Below, in pieces: positions 34,999 to 43,565 of a DNA stretch of 64,000 nt. Within the stretch, counting starts at the first letter, position 1; every line of letters starts with the position of its first letter. Under the pieces are notes generated by a model, which saw only the letters and a list, made by a program, of their open reading frames with translations, ran no database searches and was not told where the DNA came from. Position numbers and translations under genes: made by a program. Source of the stretch: Sneathiella marina (GTDB lineage Bacteria > Pseudomonadota > Alphaproteobacteria > Sneathiellales > Sneathiellaceae); the NCBI RefSeq assembly GCF_023746535.1, contig NZ_CP098747.1:2254501-2318500 (forward strand), read 5' to 3'.

Positions 34999-35768
34999 AG
35001 ATCATACGACCGACCATCACCATATTCGGTTTACTTTTCCTGTGGGGTGCAATTACAGCGATCACTGACTTGCCAAGATTTATCCTGCCCTCACCGATCC
35101 TTGTCTTGCAGGCTTTGGTTACCAAGGCAGATCTGATCGCCGGGCACGCCGTCATTACGGCGACAGAAATTTTACTTGGATTTGCAGCGGGCCTGATATT
35201 TGGAATGTTTTCAGCCTTGATGATTTCCGCATACCAACCTGTGCGCCAGTGGGTTTTTCCAATTCTGATAGCCAGTCAAGCGGTTCCGGTATTTGCCATT
35301 GCTCCAATTCTCGTTTTATGGCTCGGATACGGAATTGGCCCAAAAATCATTGTCGGCGCTCTGATCATCTATTTTCCGGTAGCCGTTGGCTTTTTGGATG
35401 GATTGAACAGAACTGACCCGGCCTGGACTAATCTTGCATCGCTTTTACAGCAACGTAGTGACAAGTCAAAAATGGCCAAGCTCTATTATATTTACAGATA
35501 CATCAAAATTCCCTTTGCATTACCGTCGTTATCGTCCGGCATCCGTGTCGCAGCAGCAGTCGCCCCCATTGGGGCGATCGTTGGCGAATGGGTAGGTTCC
35601 TCTGCCGGGCTAGGATTTCTGATGCTCCATGCAAACGCCCGGATACAAACAGACTTACTATTCGCCAGCCTGTTCGTTCTTACGCTTATGGCTATTTCTT
35701 TGTACTACCTGGTTGACCATGTTTTACGCCGCCTTATGCCCTGGCAGCCAGATCAAAAATCAACTTAA
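34995..35768 (+). CDS. thiX: thiamin-precursor ABC transporter, permease
   Basis: A 257-residue permease of the NitT/TauT family with about six helices. The C-terminal contact region IRVAAAVAPIGAIVGEWVGSS (about 181-201) is the usual EAA-type loop. It overlaps the ATPase gene by four bases and is 21 bases from the binding-protein gene. Confidence 0.85.
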   Translation: MKIIRPTITIFGLLFLWGAITAITDLPRFILPSPILVLQALVTKADLIAGHAVITATEILLGFAAGLIFGMFSALMISAYQPVRQWVFPILIASQAVPVFAIAPILVLWLGYGIGPKIIVGALIIYFPVAVGFLDGLNRTDPAWTNLASLLQQRSDKSKMAKLYYIYRYIKIPFALPSLSSGIRVAAAVAPIGAIVGEWVGSSAGLGFLMLHANARIQTDLLFASLFVLTLMAISLYYLVDHVLRRLMPWQPDQKST

Positions 35769-35789
35769 CCCAAGACCTGGAGTCACTTT

Positions 35790-36728
35790 ATGAAATTAAG
35801 ATCACTATTCTTTGCTGCTATGCTGTTCATTCCGATCAGCCAAGCCAATGCCGCAGATAAAATTACCGTCCTTCTCGACTGGTTCGTCAATCCCGACCAT
35901 GCAACACTCATCGTTGCCCAGGAAAAAGGGTATTTTAAGAAACACGGATTGGAAGTTGAACTCATTGCCCCAGCTGATCCAAGCGACCCGCCGAAGCTTG
36001 TTGCGGCAGGCAAAGCCGATCTTGCCATTTCTTATCAGCCGCAATTGCATTTGCAGGTATCCGAGGGGCTGCCCCTCACGCGTGTCGGCACACTGGTTGC
36101 CACACCACTCAACAGCCTAGTCGTGTTGAAAGACGGGCCAATTAAAAGCCTTGCGGATTTAAAGGGCAAAAAGATTGGTTATTCCGTTAGTGGCGTTGAA
36201 GATGCCATGCTGAAAGCCATGCTGGAACCAAACGGCGTAAGTCTTTCAGATATTGAACTTATCAATGTGAACTTTTCCTTGTCGCCCAGTTTACTCTCTG
36301 GGCAGGTTGACGCCGTAATCGGTGCATTTAGGAATTTTGAGCTGAATCAAATGGATATTGAAGGATATCCTGGTCGCGCGTTTTTCCCCGAAGAAGAAGG
36401 TGTCCCTGCATATGATGAGCTTATCGTCATAGCGAACAATAGCAAGGTTTCTGATCCCCGTTACAAAACCTTTATGTTGGCACTTGAAGAAGCAGTGCAA
36501 TATCTTGTCAATCACCCCGATGAAAGCTGGAAGCTATTTATTAAAAAGCATAAAGAGCTGGATGACGAGCTGAACAAGCGAGCCTGGGCGGATACACTTC
36601 CACGATTTGCGCTGCGTCCGGCAGCATTGGATACAGGCAGATATGTCCGATTTGCAAAATTCATGCTGGATCAAGGGTTAATCAAGACCACCGTGCCGGT
36701 CAAAGATTACGCTATCGCATTAGATTAG
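35790..36728 (+). CDS. thiY: thiamin-precursor ABC transporter, periplasmic binding protein
   Basis: A 312-residue NMT1/THI5-like binding protein with a signal peptide (cleavage near SQANAAD). The mature start KITVLLDWFVNPDHATLIVAQEKGYFKKHGL is the ThiY/THI5 signature and binds formylaminopyrimidine. LVAAGKADLAISYQPQL and GKKIGYSVSGVEDAMLKAML follow. GGAG precedes the ATG. It completes the TPP-controlled ThiZXY operon. Confidence 0.87.
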   Translation: MKLRSLFFAAMLFIPISQANAADKITVLLDWFVNPDHATLIVAQEKGYFKKHGLEVELIAPADPSDPPKLVAAGKADLAISYQPQLHLQVSEGLPLTRVGTLVATPLNSLVVLKDGPIKSLADLKGKKIGYSVSGVEDAMLKAMLEPNGVSLSDIELINVNFSLSPSLLSGQVDAVIGAFRNFELNQMDIEGYPGRAFFPEEEGVPAYDELIVIANNSKVSDPRYKTFMLALEEAVQYLVNHPDESWKLFIKKHKELDDELNKRAWADTLPRFALRPAALDTGRYVRFAKFMLDQGLIKTTVPVKDYAIALD

Positions 36729-36734
36729 GAACTT

Positions 36735-36772
36735 TCGAACGCCTTGGATACATCAAGACTCAAGGCGTTCGA
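36735..36772. terminator. bidirectional hairpin overlapping the cold-shock gene end
   Basis: TCGAACGCCTTG (36735-36746) pairs perfectly with CAAGGCGTTCGA (36761-36772). It lies between thiY and the convergent cold-shock gene and includes that gene's last codons. No strong T-run is seen, so it may act more as an end-protecting hairpin than as a classic terminator. Confidence 0.6.
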
Positions 36773-37325
36773 TTTCTGCGACTTGCGGACCTTTTTCGCT
36801 GTCTCCGATACGCACTCGAAATCTTTGGCCAGCCTGTATTGGCAAGGCCCCTTCGCGGCGCAGGGTTTCCATATGGACAAACACATCTTGCGTTCCCTCT
36901 CCGCGGGACAAAAAGCCATATCCTTTTACAGGATCGAACCATTTCACTTCCACGTCAACGAAATCACCCTCGCCTTGCACAGCGGGATGCGCGGTTACGT
37001 TATCTTTCGCCACAGGTAGGGGCTCAAAGGGCACTGCAGTGGACGTATCGATATCCAGAACTTTGATTGCTTGCAGACCTTTGGCACGACGGACGACTTC
37101 GCAGCTAATGCTAACACCTTCAGCAACGAATTCATGTCCGGCTTCACGTAGACAAGAAAGATGCAGGAATATATCTCCAGGCTCGCTAGCAGGCGTCAAA
37201 AAGCCAAAACCTTTAGCCGTGTTAAACCACTTAACCCGGCCGGTTAATTCAAAGGATTCTTCCTGAGGCTCGGCTGAGGCTTGAATTTCATCTTTACTAT
37301 GTAACTGCTCGATTTTTGCCGTCAT
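36753..37325 (-). CDS. double cold-shock-domain protein
   Basis: A 190-residue protein with two cold-shock domains. The first is near residues 28-93 (GRVKWFNTAKGFGFLTP and GDIFLHLSCL) and the second near 123-190 (EVKWFDPVKGYGFLSR and DVFVHMETL). Each keeps RNP1/RNP2-type aromatic residues that bind single-stranded nucleic acid. The double form is common in alphaproteobacteria. A leader of up to about 400 untranslated bases precedes it, which is typical for cold-shock regulation by RNA folding. Confidence 0.9.
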   Translation of the reverse strand: MTAKIEQLHSKDEIQASAEPQEESFELTGRVKWFNTAKGFGFLTPASEPGDIFLHLSCLREAGHEFVAEGVSISCEVVRRAKGLQAIKVLDIDTSTAVPFEPLPVAKDNVTAHPAVQGEGDFVDVEVKWFDPVKGYGFLSRGEGTQDVFVHMETLRREGALPIQAGQRFRVRIGDSEKGPQVAEIERLES

Positions 37326-37728
37326 AAATTACTCCCACAACTACCAGACGCGCTTTTTCTCTTTCCTGCCAGAGAGATAGTTTAGCATATTATTAATCAT
37401 AATTTCAATATTCGCATTATCTCATTCAAAAGATGTCAAAAAACAATATGTGGCGCCAAGCTGCCTTCCTAAAAGCAACTGGGGATTAAACAAGCCGGTT
37501 TCCTGCCTGATTTGTCGACCTTAATTGGGAAGCTCCTCTGTAGTGAAGGTGACAAAACACCAATTACCGCAGGATTTACATTTGCTTGGATCAATAATCA
37601 CCTTTGCTGCACGTCCTGTCTTGTTCGCTCTTGCAGGCTGGTAATTACCATGGCATATACAAAAGAAAGATGTTCCATAAAAGCAATCGGTTTAAATTGA
37701 TTGTCGTCAAACAGGGGAAATTTGTAAT
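37326..37728. other. 403-base intergenic region between csp and mrpE
   Basis: Divergent region. The left half is AT-rich and should hold the cold-shock promoter and long leader. The right half should hold the mrp promoter; AGGGGA near 37713 is the mrpE ribosome-binding site. A 62-codon ORF at 37512-37700 lacks a ribosome-binding site and looks fortuitous. I see no RNA gene or repeat. Confidence 0.5.
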
Positions 37729-38205
37729 TTGCTAAAAACCATCAGTCTTTTTCTTGTGCTAATGGCAGTTTGGCTACTTTTATCCGGACATTATACACCT
37801 CTGATTACGGGTTTTGGTGTTGCATCATGCTTGCTCACAGCGTTGATTGCCCGCCGCATGGATGTTGTTGACCATGAAGGCCATCCGCTTCATCTCGGCC
37901 CGAAAATCGTAATGTATTGGGGCTGGCTGCTTGTTGAAATTTTCAAGGCAAACCTGGATGTTGCCAAATGTGTCCTTTTCCCCGGGACATATCTCAACCC
38001 CTCCATGTTTACAACGAAGGTGACGCAAACTTCTGATCTCGGCAAAGTAATTTATGCAAACTCCATCACGCTGACACCCGGAACCGTTACTGTCGATTTG
38101 GATGGTGACGAAGTAACAGTCCACGCTTTGACGCAAACGTCCGCCGAGGGCGTAAAAAATGGTGATATGGATCGCAGGGTCACGAAAGTCATGGGGGAAG
38201 CATGA
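37729..38205 (+). CDS. mrpE: Mrp-type cation/proton antiporter subunit E
   Basis: A 158-residue protein with two or three N-terminal helices and the family block MYWGWLLVEIFKANLDVAKCVLFP near 62-85. ITLTPGTVTVDLDGDEVTVHALTQ is typical of the C-terminal domain. TTG start with AGGGGA about 11 bases upstream. It starts the nine-gene antiporter operon; E is normally needed for assembly, and the next gene overlaps by four bases. Confidence 0.88.
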   Translation: MLKTISLFLVLMAVWLLLSGHYTPLITGFGVASCLLTALIARRMDVVDHEGHPLHLGPKIVMYWGWLLVEIFKANLDVAKCVLFPGTYLNPSMFTTKVTQTSDLGKVIYANSITLTPGTVTVDLDGDEVTVHALTQTSAEGVKNGDMDRRVTKVMGEA

Positions 38206-38489
38206 TCATTTACGCCATAACGGCAATCGCAATTCTTGTGAGTATTGCTTTCGCACTCAGCCGCGCGATCCTTGGGCCTACTTCCTACGATCGCATTTTA
38301 TCAGTCAATGCAATCGGGACAAAAACCGTTTTGCTTATTGGTGTTGTCGGTTTTCTCGCCGGGAGGCCGGATTTTCTGGATTTGGCGCTCGTTTACTCCC
38401 TAGTAAATTTCATTGGCACTCTCGCGGTTTTGAAATATTTCAAATTCGGTACCTTGCGTGGCCGGCTATCCAAGTCTGAGGATTCATGA
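38202..38489 (+). CDS. mrpF: Mrp-type antiporter subunit F
   Basis: A 95-residue three-helix protein. RAILGPTSYDRILSVNAIGTKTVLL near 22-46 and RPDFLDLALVYSLVNFIGTLAVLKYF are MrpF family blocks. Start and stop overlap the flanking genes by four bases (ATGA), indicating translational coupling. Confidence 0.87.
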   Translation: MIIYAITAIAILVSIAFALSRAILGPTSYDRILSVNAIGTKTVLLIGVVGFLAGRPDFLDLALVYSLVNFIGTLAVLKYFKFGTLRGRLSKSEDS

Positions 38490-38845
38490 TGATTGATATT
38501 GTCCTGGATATTGCGACTTGGGTATTGCTGATTGCCGGAAGCCTTCTTCTTCTGGTTACCGGTCTTGGATTACTGCGTCTTCCGGATCTGTATACGCGTG
38601 TCCATGCCGGCGGCATGGCAGATACTCTGGCCACATTTTTGATATTTGTTGGCTTGTCTTTTCAAAGCGGCTTTTCACTCGTTACGGTAAAACTCCTCAT
38701 GGTCATTGTCTTCGTGTTTTTTACCAGTCCAACTGCATCCTACGCCCTCGCCCATGCCAGCTTCGTAGCAGGTTTGAAACCCAAACTAGACGGTTTCAAG
38801 GCAAGTAAAGAGGATCCGACAGAAGGGAAAAATAGCGATGCTTGA
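38486..38845 (+). CDS. mrpG: Mrp-type antiporter subunit G
   Basis: A 119-residue three-helix protein with the MrpG signature GLLRLPDLYTRVHAGGMADTL near 27-47, then FFTSPTASYALAHASFVAGLKP. A charged tail follows. The last codon precedes the fused B-type gene with no intervening base. Confidence 0.88.
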   Translation: MMIDIVLDIATWVLLIAGSLLLLVTGLGLLRLPDLYTRVHAGGMADTLATFLIFVGLSFQSGFSLVTVKLLMVIVFVFFTSPTASYALAHASFVAGLKPKLDGFKASKEDPTEGKNSDA

Positions 38846-39892
38846 TTGGGGGGAATGGTCATAGCTCAGTTTATTGATATATTTTTGATGTTTCTTCTGG
38901 TTGCCGGGGCTCTTACGGTCCTGACTGTGCGCAATCTGTTTGTGGCAACAATGATGCTTGGTATTGTCAGTTTTGTCATGGCACTTGTCTTTATCAGTCT
39001 CGACGCTGTTGATGTGGCCTTCACGGAGGCAGCCGTGGGTGCGGGTATCAGTACGGTTCTATACATTGGGACATTGGCCCTGGTCGGATCCGAGGAAAAA
39101 GCGGGTATAAAGATCGCACCTGCACCAATGGCGATTTGTCTGGCGGTTGGTGCCGTGCTCGTTTACGCAACTTATCAAATGCCCAGTTATGGCAATGCGG
39201 ACAACCCGGTCCATACCCACGTCGCACCGCGCTACATTCAGGTCAGTCCGACCGAAATTGGCGTTCCGAATATGGTAACGTCCGTGCTGTCCAGTTATCG
39301 GGGCTTTGATACATTTGGCGAAACAACCGTTGTCTTTACGGCGGGCATTGGCGTTCTGCTCATCCTCAGTCAGCGTCGGCGCCGGAAACCCGGCGAGGAA
39401 GAAGAAAAGCCCGCGGCGAGAAACGGCCATGGCCGCAATTTACTGGGGATCGGGAGTGATCATGATCTTATCCCTCATGTAATCGCTAAATTATTGATTC
39501 CATTCATTCTTTTATTCGCACTATATGTCCAGTTCCATGGAGATTATGGCCCGGGCGGCGGATTTCAGGCAGGCGTAATATTCGCGGCAGGGTTCATTCT
39601 ATATGCCCTCATATTCGGACTGCAGCTTGCTCAGCGTGTCTTAAGTCAGAATGCCGTTCTGTATTTGATTGCTTTTGGAGTTCTGCTGTATGGGGGTGTC
39701 GGTGTGGTCGGTATTCTCCTGGGTGGTAATTTCCTTGACTACAACGTCCTGTCAAGCGATCCGGTCAGTGGCCAGCATTTGGGAATTCTGCTCATTGAAC
39801 TAGGTGTCGGCATTACGGTTGCCGCTGCCATGCTGGCGATTTATTACGCGTTTGTCGGACGTGCAGATCCTGTCTCAAAGCTGCCGGATTAG
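38846..39892 (+). CDS. mrpB: Mrp antiporter fusion: DUF4040 + MbhE-like + subunit B
   Basis: A 348-residue membrane protein made of three parts. Residues 1-85 are DUF4040 (TEAAVGAGISTVLYIGTLAL). About 130-175 are MbhE-like (VTSVLSSYRGFDTFGETTVVFTAG). About 205-348 are MrpB (KLLIPFILLFALYVQFHGDY, then GPGGGFQAGVIFAAGF). The first two parts are normally the C-terminal end of MrpA, so here MrpA is split and its end is joined to MrpB. The start is TTG at 38846 or ATG at 38855; neither has an ideally placed ribosome-binding site. Confidence 0.85.
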   Translation: MGGMVIAQFIDIFLMFLLVAGALTVLTVRNLFVATMMLGIVSFVMALVFISLDAVDVAFTEAAVGAGISTVLYIGTLALVGSEEKAGIKIAPAPMAICLAVGAVLVYATYQMPSYGNADNPVHTHVAPRYIQVSPTEIGVPNMVTSVLSSYRGFDTFGETTVVFTAGIGVLLILSQRRRRKPGEEEEKPAARNGHGRNLLGIGSDHDLIPHVIAKLLIPFILLFALYVQFHGDYGPGGGFQAGVIFAAGFILYALIFGLQLAQRVLSQNAVLYLIAFGVLLYGGVGVVGILLGGNFLDYNVLSSDPVSGQHLGILLIELGVGITVAAAMLAIYYAFVGRADPVSKLPD

Positions 39893-39901
39893 GGACCAGA
39901 A

Positions 39902-40273
39902 ATGTATTTTAGTTACTTTAATTACTGGATTTGCATCATTTTGCTGATGATCGGTTTATACACGGTCATGAGCAGAAGCAATCTGGTCAAAAAACTCATT
40001 GGGCTCTCTTTGTTCCAGATTTCCGTTTTCCTGTTTTATATCAGCATGGGGAAAATCAGTGGCGGCACGGCTCCTATCGTGGTTGAAGCGTTGGAAGGGG
40101 CGCCTGAACCCGTATACTCCAATCCCCTGCCCCATGTTCTAATCCTGACGGCCATCGTGGTTGGCGTCGCCACCACGGCACTTGGATTATCTCTCGTTGT
40201 TCGGATTAAGGAAGCATTCGGGACGATTGATGAAGATGAAATCCTCGAACTTGAGAGTGAGGAAGATAAGTAG
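39902..40273 (+). CDS. mrpC: Mrp-type antiporter subunit C
   Basis: A 123-residue NuoK-like subunit with three helices. NLVKKLIGLSLFQISVFLFYI near residue 27 and ALEGAPEPVYSNPLPHVLILTAIVVGVATTALGLSL are MrpC signatures. GGGA lies 10 bases before the ATG. It is followed after one base by a D-type gene. Confidence 0.88.
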   Translation: MYFSYFNYWICIILLMIGLYTVMSRSNLVKKLIGLSLFQISVFLFYISMGKISGGTAPIVVEALEGAPEPVYSNPLPHVLILTAIVVGVATTALGLSLVVRIKEAFGTIDEDEILELESEEDK

Positions 40274-40274
40274 A

Positions 40275-41771
40275 ATGGTTTTCTTGTCGACCCACCTCCC
40301 CATCCTCACAGTGGTCATTCCCCTGCTTTCCGCAGCCGTCTGCGCCTTGCTAAAAGGCAAAAACCTGCCCTGGGCACTGACCACGATCATCAGTGCCATT
40401 TCATTCCTGATGAGCATTCAACTCCTCCTGGAAGTTAATGTATCCGGCCCTATTTCTTATGAACTGGGCAGCTGGGCGCCGCCTTGGGGTATCGAGTATC
40501 TTGTTGACCCGTTAAACGCTTTTTTGTTGCTGATCATCAGCGGTATCAGTACCGGTGTCCTGCTTTATGCGCGGGACAGTATCGCCAGTGAAGTTCCCGA
40601 AAAACAACAGGGCTTGTTTTATGCGGCGTATTTGCTGGCCCTCACGGGAATGCTGGGCATTTGTATTACTGGCGACGCGTTTAACATATTTGTTTTCCTC
40701 GAGATTATGTCATTGTCGTCTTACGTGCTTATCGCTGCCGGTGCTCCGCAGGATAAACGCGCCCTGACGGCCGCCTATCAATATCTGATCATCGGTACCG
40801 TGGGCGCGACATTTTTCCTCATCGGTGTCGGCTTGCTCTATGTGATGACCGGTACTTTGAACCTCGCGGATATTGCCTCGCGGTTTTCCGAAATCGAGGA
40901 TACCCGCCCCATCCGGGCCGCCGTCGGCTTCCTGGTCGTTGGAATTGTCATCAAACTGGCCCTTTTCCCGTTCCATGTCTGGCTGCCCAATGGCTATACC
41001 TATGCACCAAGCGTCGTTACGGCGTTTTTTGCAGGCACGGCGACCAAGGTTTCCGTCTATTTGTTGATCCGGTTCATTTATACGGTATTCGGCGGCGATT
41101 ACAGTTTCGGTATCATTGATCTGGCTGACATTCTGTTGCCGCTTGCGGTCATCGGATTTCTTTCCATGTCTGCCGTGGCCATATTCCAGAAAAACATCAA
41201 ACGCCTGCTTGCCTATTCCAGCGTTGCCCAGTTGGGCTATATGGTTCTGGGTATTTCCCTGGCCAGTGAAAGCGGATTGACAGCATCGCTGGTTCATGTG
41301 TTCAACCATGCTATCGTTAAAACCGGCCTCTTCCTGTCCGTCGGCTGTATGTTCTATGCGGTCGGTTCCGTTTACTTGAAGGATCTTGAAGGTATTGGCC
41401 AGCGAATGCCGATTACGACTTTCGGCTTTGTACTGGGCGGGCTTGGCCTGATTGGCGTGCCGCTGACGCCCGGGTTCATCAGCAAATGGTATCTTATTCT
41501 GGCGGCGCTGGAAAAAGGCTCCTATCTCGGATACGCCCTGGTGACCGCTGTATTGGTTTCAAGTTTACTGGCGGTCATCTATATCTGGCGCGTGGTCGAA
41601 GTCGCCTATTTCCGATCGCCACCGGAGGGGACGGAAAAAGCAGAAGCTCCGTTATCCATGCTGGTTCCATGCTGGATTTTTATTCTGGGCAGCTTTTATT
41701 TCGGCATCGACACCACCATTAACGTGGGCTTTGCCGAAGCGGCGACCAGCTTTCTTCTAGGGGGATCGTGA
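40275..41771 (+). CDS. mrpD: Mrp antiporter subunit D, first NuoL/M/N-like subunit
   Basis: A 498-residue proton-channel-like subunit of about fourteen helices. The ATG at 40275 is chosen over an upstream start that would overlap mrpC. The helix-5 Glu (FVFLEIMSLSS) and helix-7 Lys (IVIKLALFPFHVWLPNGY) of the antiporter family are both present, so it should be able to move ions. It is adjacent to two more such genes. Confidence 0.87.
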   Translation: MVFLSTHLPILTVVIPLLSAAVCALLKGKNLPWALTTIISAISFLMSIQLLLEVNVSGPISYELGSWAPPWGIEYLVDPLNAFLLLIISGISTGVLLYARDSIASEVPEKQQGLFYAAYLLALTGMLGICITGDAFNIFVFLEIMSLSSYVLIAAGAPQDKRALTAAYQYLIIGTVGATFFLIGVGLLYVMTGTLNLADIASRFSEIEDTRPIRAAVGFLVVGIVIKLALFPFHVWLPNGYTYAPSVVTAFFAGTATKVSVYLLIRFIYTVFGGDYSFGIIDLADILLPLAVIGFLSMSAVAIFQKNIKRLLAYSSVAQLGYMVLGISLASESGLTASLVHVFNHAIVKTGLFLSVGCMFYAVGSVYLKDLEGIGQRMPITTFGFVLGGLGLIGVPLTPGFISKWYLILAALEKGSYLGYALVTAVLVSSLLAVIYIWRVVEVAYFRSPPEGTEKAEAPLSMLVPCWIFILGSFYFGIDTTINVGFAEAATSFLLGGS

Positions 41772-41772
41772 A

Positions 41773-43281
41773 ATGATATTTTCCCTGGAAACCCATGTTG
41801 CCCTTTCCCTGCTCATCCCCCTCATCGGCGCCGTGGGCATTGCACTAGCCCATTCAGTTCCCAATGTTAGAGAAACCGTCACCCTTGTGACATCTGCGGT
41901 CCTTTGTGCCAATGTTTTCAGCATCTTGCCGTCGATTATGAACGGTGTGGAACCTGTCGTGACAATGGCGGAAATGTTGCCGGGGATTGCTCTGGTTTTG
42001 AAAGTCGAACCGCTCGGTATGACATTTGCCGCTGTTGCCTCCACTTTATGGATCATAAATTCGATCTATTCAATCGGGTATATGCGCGGCAATAACGAAG
42101 CCAAACAAACCCGGTTCTATATCTGTTTTGCCATCGCCATCGCCGCGACCATGGGGGTGGCTTTTTCCGGCAACCTGATTACATTATTCGTGTTCTATGA
42201 AGTCCTGACGCTGTCCACTTATCCCCTTGTTACCCATAAAGGGAATGCAGATGCATTGCGGGGCGGCCGTATTTACCTGGGAATTTTGATCAGTACCTCG
42301 ATTGGCCTGTTTCTGCCGGCCATCATCTGGGTTTACAGCCTGACGGGAACGATCGATTTCGTCAAAGGGGGTATATTGCAAGGTCATGCAAGCGCCGGTG
42401 TCACGGGCGTTCTGCTGTTCCTCTTCATGTATGGGATCGGCAAGGCCGCGCTGATGCCGATCCACCGATGGCTTCCGGCGGCCATGGTGGCGCCGACACC
42501 TGTTAGCGCGTTGCTGCATGCCGTCGCCGTGGTCAAGGCCGGCGTATTCTCCGTCCTGAAAGTCGTTATTTATGTGTTCGGGATCGATTTCCTGGCAACC
42601 ACCGGCTCGGCGGAATGGCTCACCTGGGTTGCCGCCTATACGTTGGTTGCTGCCTCAGTGGTGGCGCTGACCAAAGACAATCTCAAGGCACGGCTTGCCT
42701 ATTCGACCATTAGCCAGCTGGCTTATGTGGTTCTTGCCGCGTCCATGGCCTCTTCCATGGCGGTCGCCGGCGGCGCCTTGCAAATTGTCATGCATGCGTT
42801 TGGCAAGATTACCTTGTTCTTCTGCGCCGGGGCGATTTATACCGCCGTGCATAAAACAGAAGTCAGTGATATGCGCGGGCTCGGACGGCAAATGCCCATC
42901 ACCTTCATGGCCTTCCTGATTGGATCTTTGAGTATCATCGGCCTGCCGCCGCTGGGCGGAAGCTGGAGTAAATTTTACCTGATGGTCGGTGCCGCCGAAA
43001 CCGGCGAATTATACATCATGGCCGTGCTTTTGATCAGCTCGCTTCTCAACATTGCCTACCTGTTACCGATTGTCGCCCGCGGGTTCTTTTACCCGCCCTT
43101 GGGACAGACGGACCCGCCGGTTGCTGTCGGGTATGAAGAATCGAGCTTTTCCTGGTCACAAATCAAGGAAGCACCTTTATTCTGTGTGCTACCGCCCGTT
43201 ATAACGGCACTGATGTGCTTTGTTTTATTTTTCCTCGCGGATCCGATCATGAATTTGATCGAACCCATATTGACACCATAG
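41773..43281 (+). CDS. second NuoL/M/N-like antiporter subunit
   Basis: A 502-residue paralogue with the same plan. Helix-5 Glu is in FVFYEVLTLSTYPLV and helix-7 Lys in YGIGKAALMPIHRWLPAAMVAP. The C-terminal third lacks DUF4040, which is present in the fused gene at 38846. It may take the place of MrpA's N-terminal half. It starts two bases after the mrpD stop. Confidence 0.85.
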   Translation: MIFSLETHVALSLLIPLIGAVGIALAHSVPNVRETVTLVTSAVLCANVFSILPSIMNGVEPVVTMAEMLPGIALVLKVEPLGMTFAAVASTLWIINSIYSIGYMRGNNEAKQTRFYICFAIAIAATMGVAFSGNLITLFVFYEVLTLSTYPLVTHKGNADALRGGRIYLGILISTSIGLFLPAIIWVYSLTGTIDFVKGGILQGHASAGVTGVLLFLFMYGIGKAALMPIHRWLPAAMVAPTPVSALLHAVAVVKAGVFSVLKVVIYVFGIDFLATTGSAEWLTWVAAYTLVAASVVALTKDNLKARLAYSTISQLAYVVLAASMASSMAVAGGALQIVMHAFGKITLFFCAGAIYTAVHKTEVSDMRGLGRQMPITFMAFLIGSLSIIGLPPLGGSWSKFYLMVGAAETGELYIMAVLLISSLLNIAYLLPIVARGFFYPPLGQTDPPVAVGYEESSFSWSQIKEAPLFCVLPPVITALMCFVLFFLADPIMNLIEPILTP

Positions 43282-43292
43282 GGGCAGAACAG

Positions 43293-43565
43293 ATGTCGAA
43301 CCCTGATGACGAAAAGAAATACTGGCTGGATGACCCGAAAAATCATGACAAGGTTTTTTACGGCGTCCTGGTGATAGCCGTTCTGGTCTCCATTCCCGAT
43401 GTCCTATCCCTGCTCAATATCGTCTACCACAAGCATGTGGAATTCGAGTTTGAGAATATTTTCGAATTCTACTCATTGTATGGTCTGGTGTGTTACGTGG
43501 GATTGGTCCTGATTGCCAAAAAGCTGCGTGTCCTCCTCAAGCGCGATGAGGATTATTATGATTGA
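43293..43565 (+). CDS. small two-helix membrane protein within the Mrp operon
   Basis: A 90-residue protein I do not recognise. A hydrophilic N-terminus (many Asp, Lys) is followed by two hydrophobic segments, near 25-45 and 60-78, and an acidic end DEDYYD. GGGGCAGA precedes the ATG. Its stop lies inside the start of the third antiporter gene, so the two are probably translated together. An assembly or accessory subunit is plausible but unproved. Confidence 0.75.
   Translation: MSNPDDEKKYWLDDPKNHDKVFYGVLVIAVLVSIPDVLSLLNIVYHKHVEFEFENIFEFYSLYGLVCYVGLVLIAKKLRVLLKRDEDYYD

Noticed and set aside
37512-37700. A 62-codon ORF in the region between csp and mrpE
   Set aside because: No ribosome-binding site, odd Cys-rich composition without a pattern, and no family likeness.
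40710-41309. A 199-codon antisense frame inside the mrpD-type gene
   Set aside because: Its product is rich in polar residues, as expected from the complement of a membrane protein gene. No start signal.
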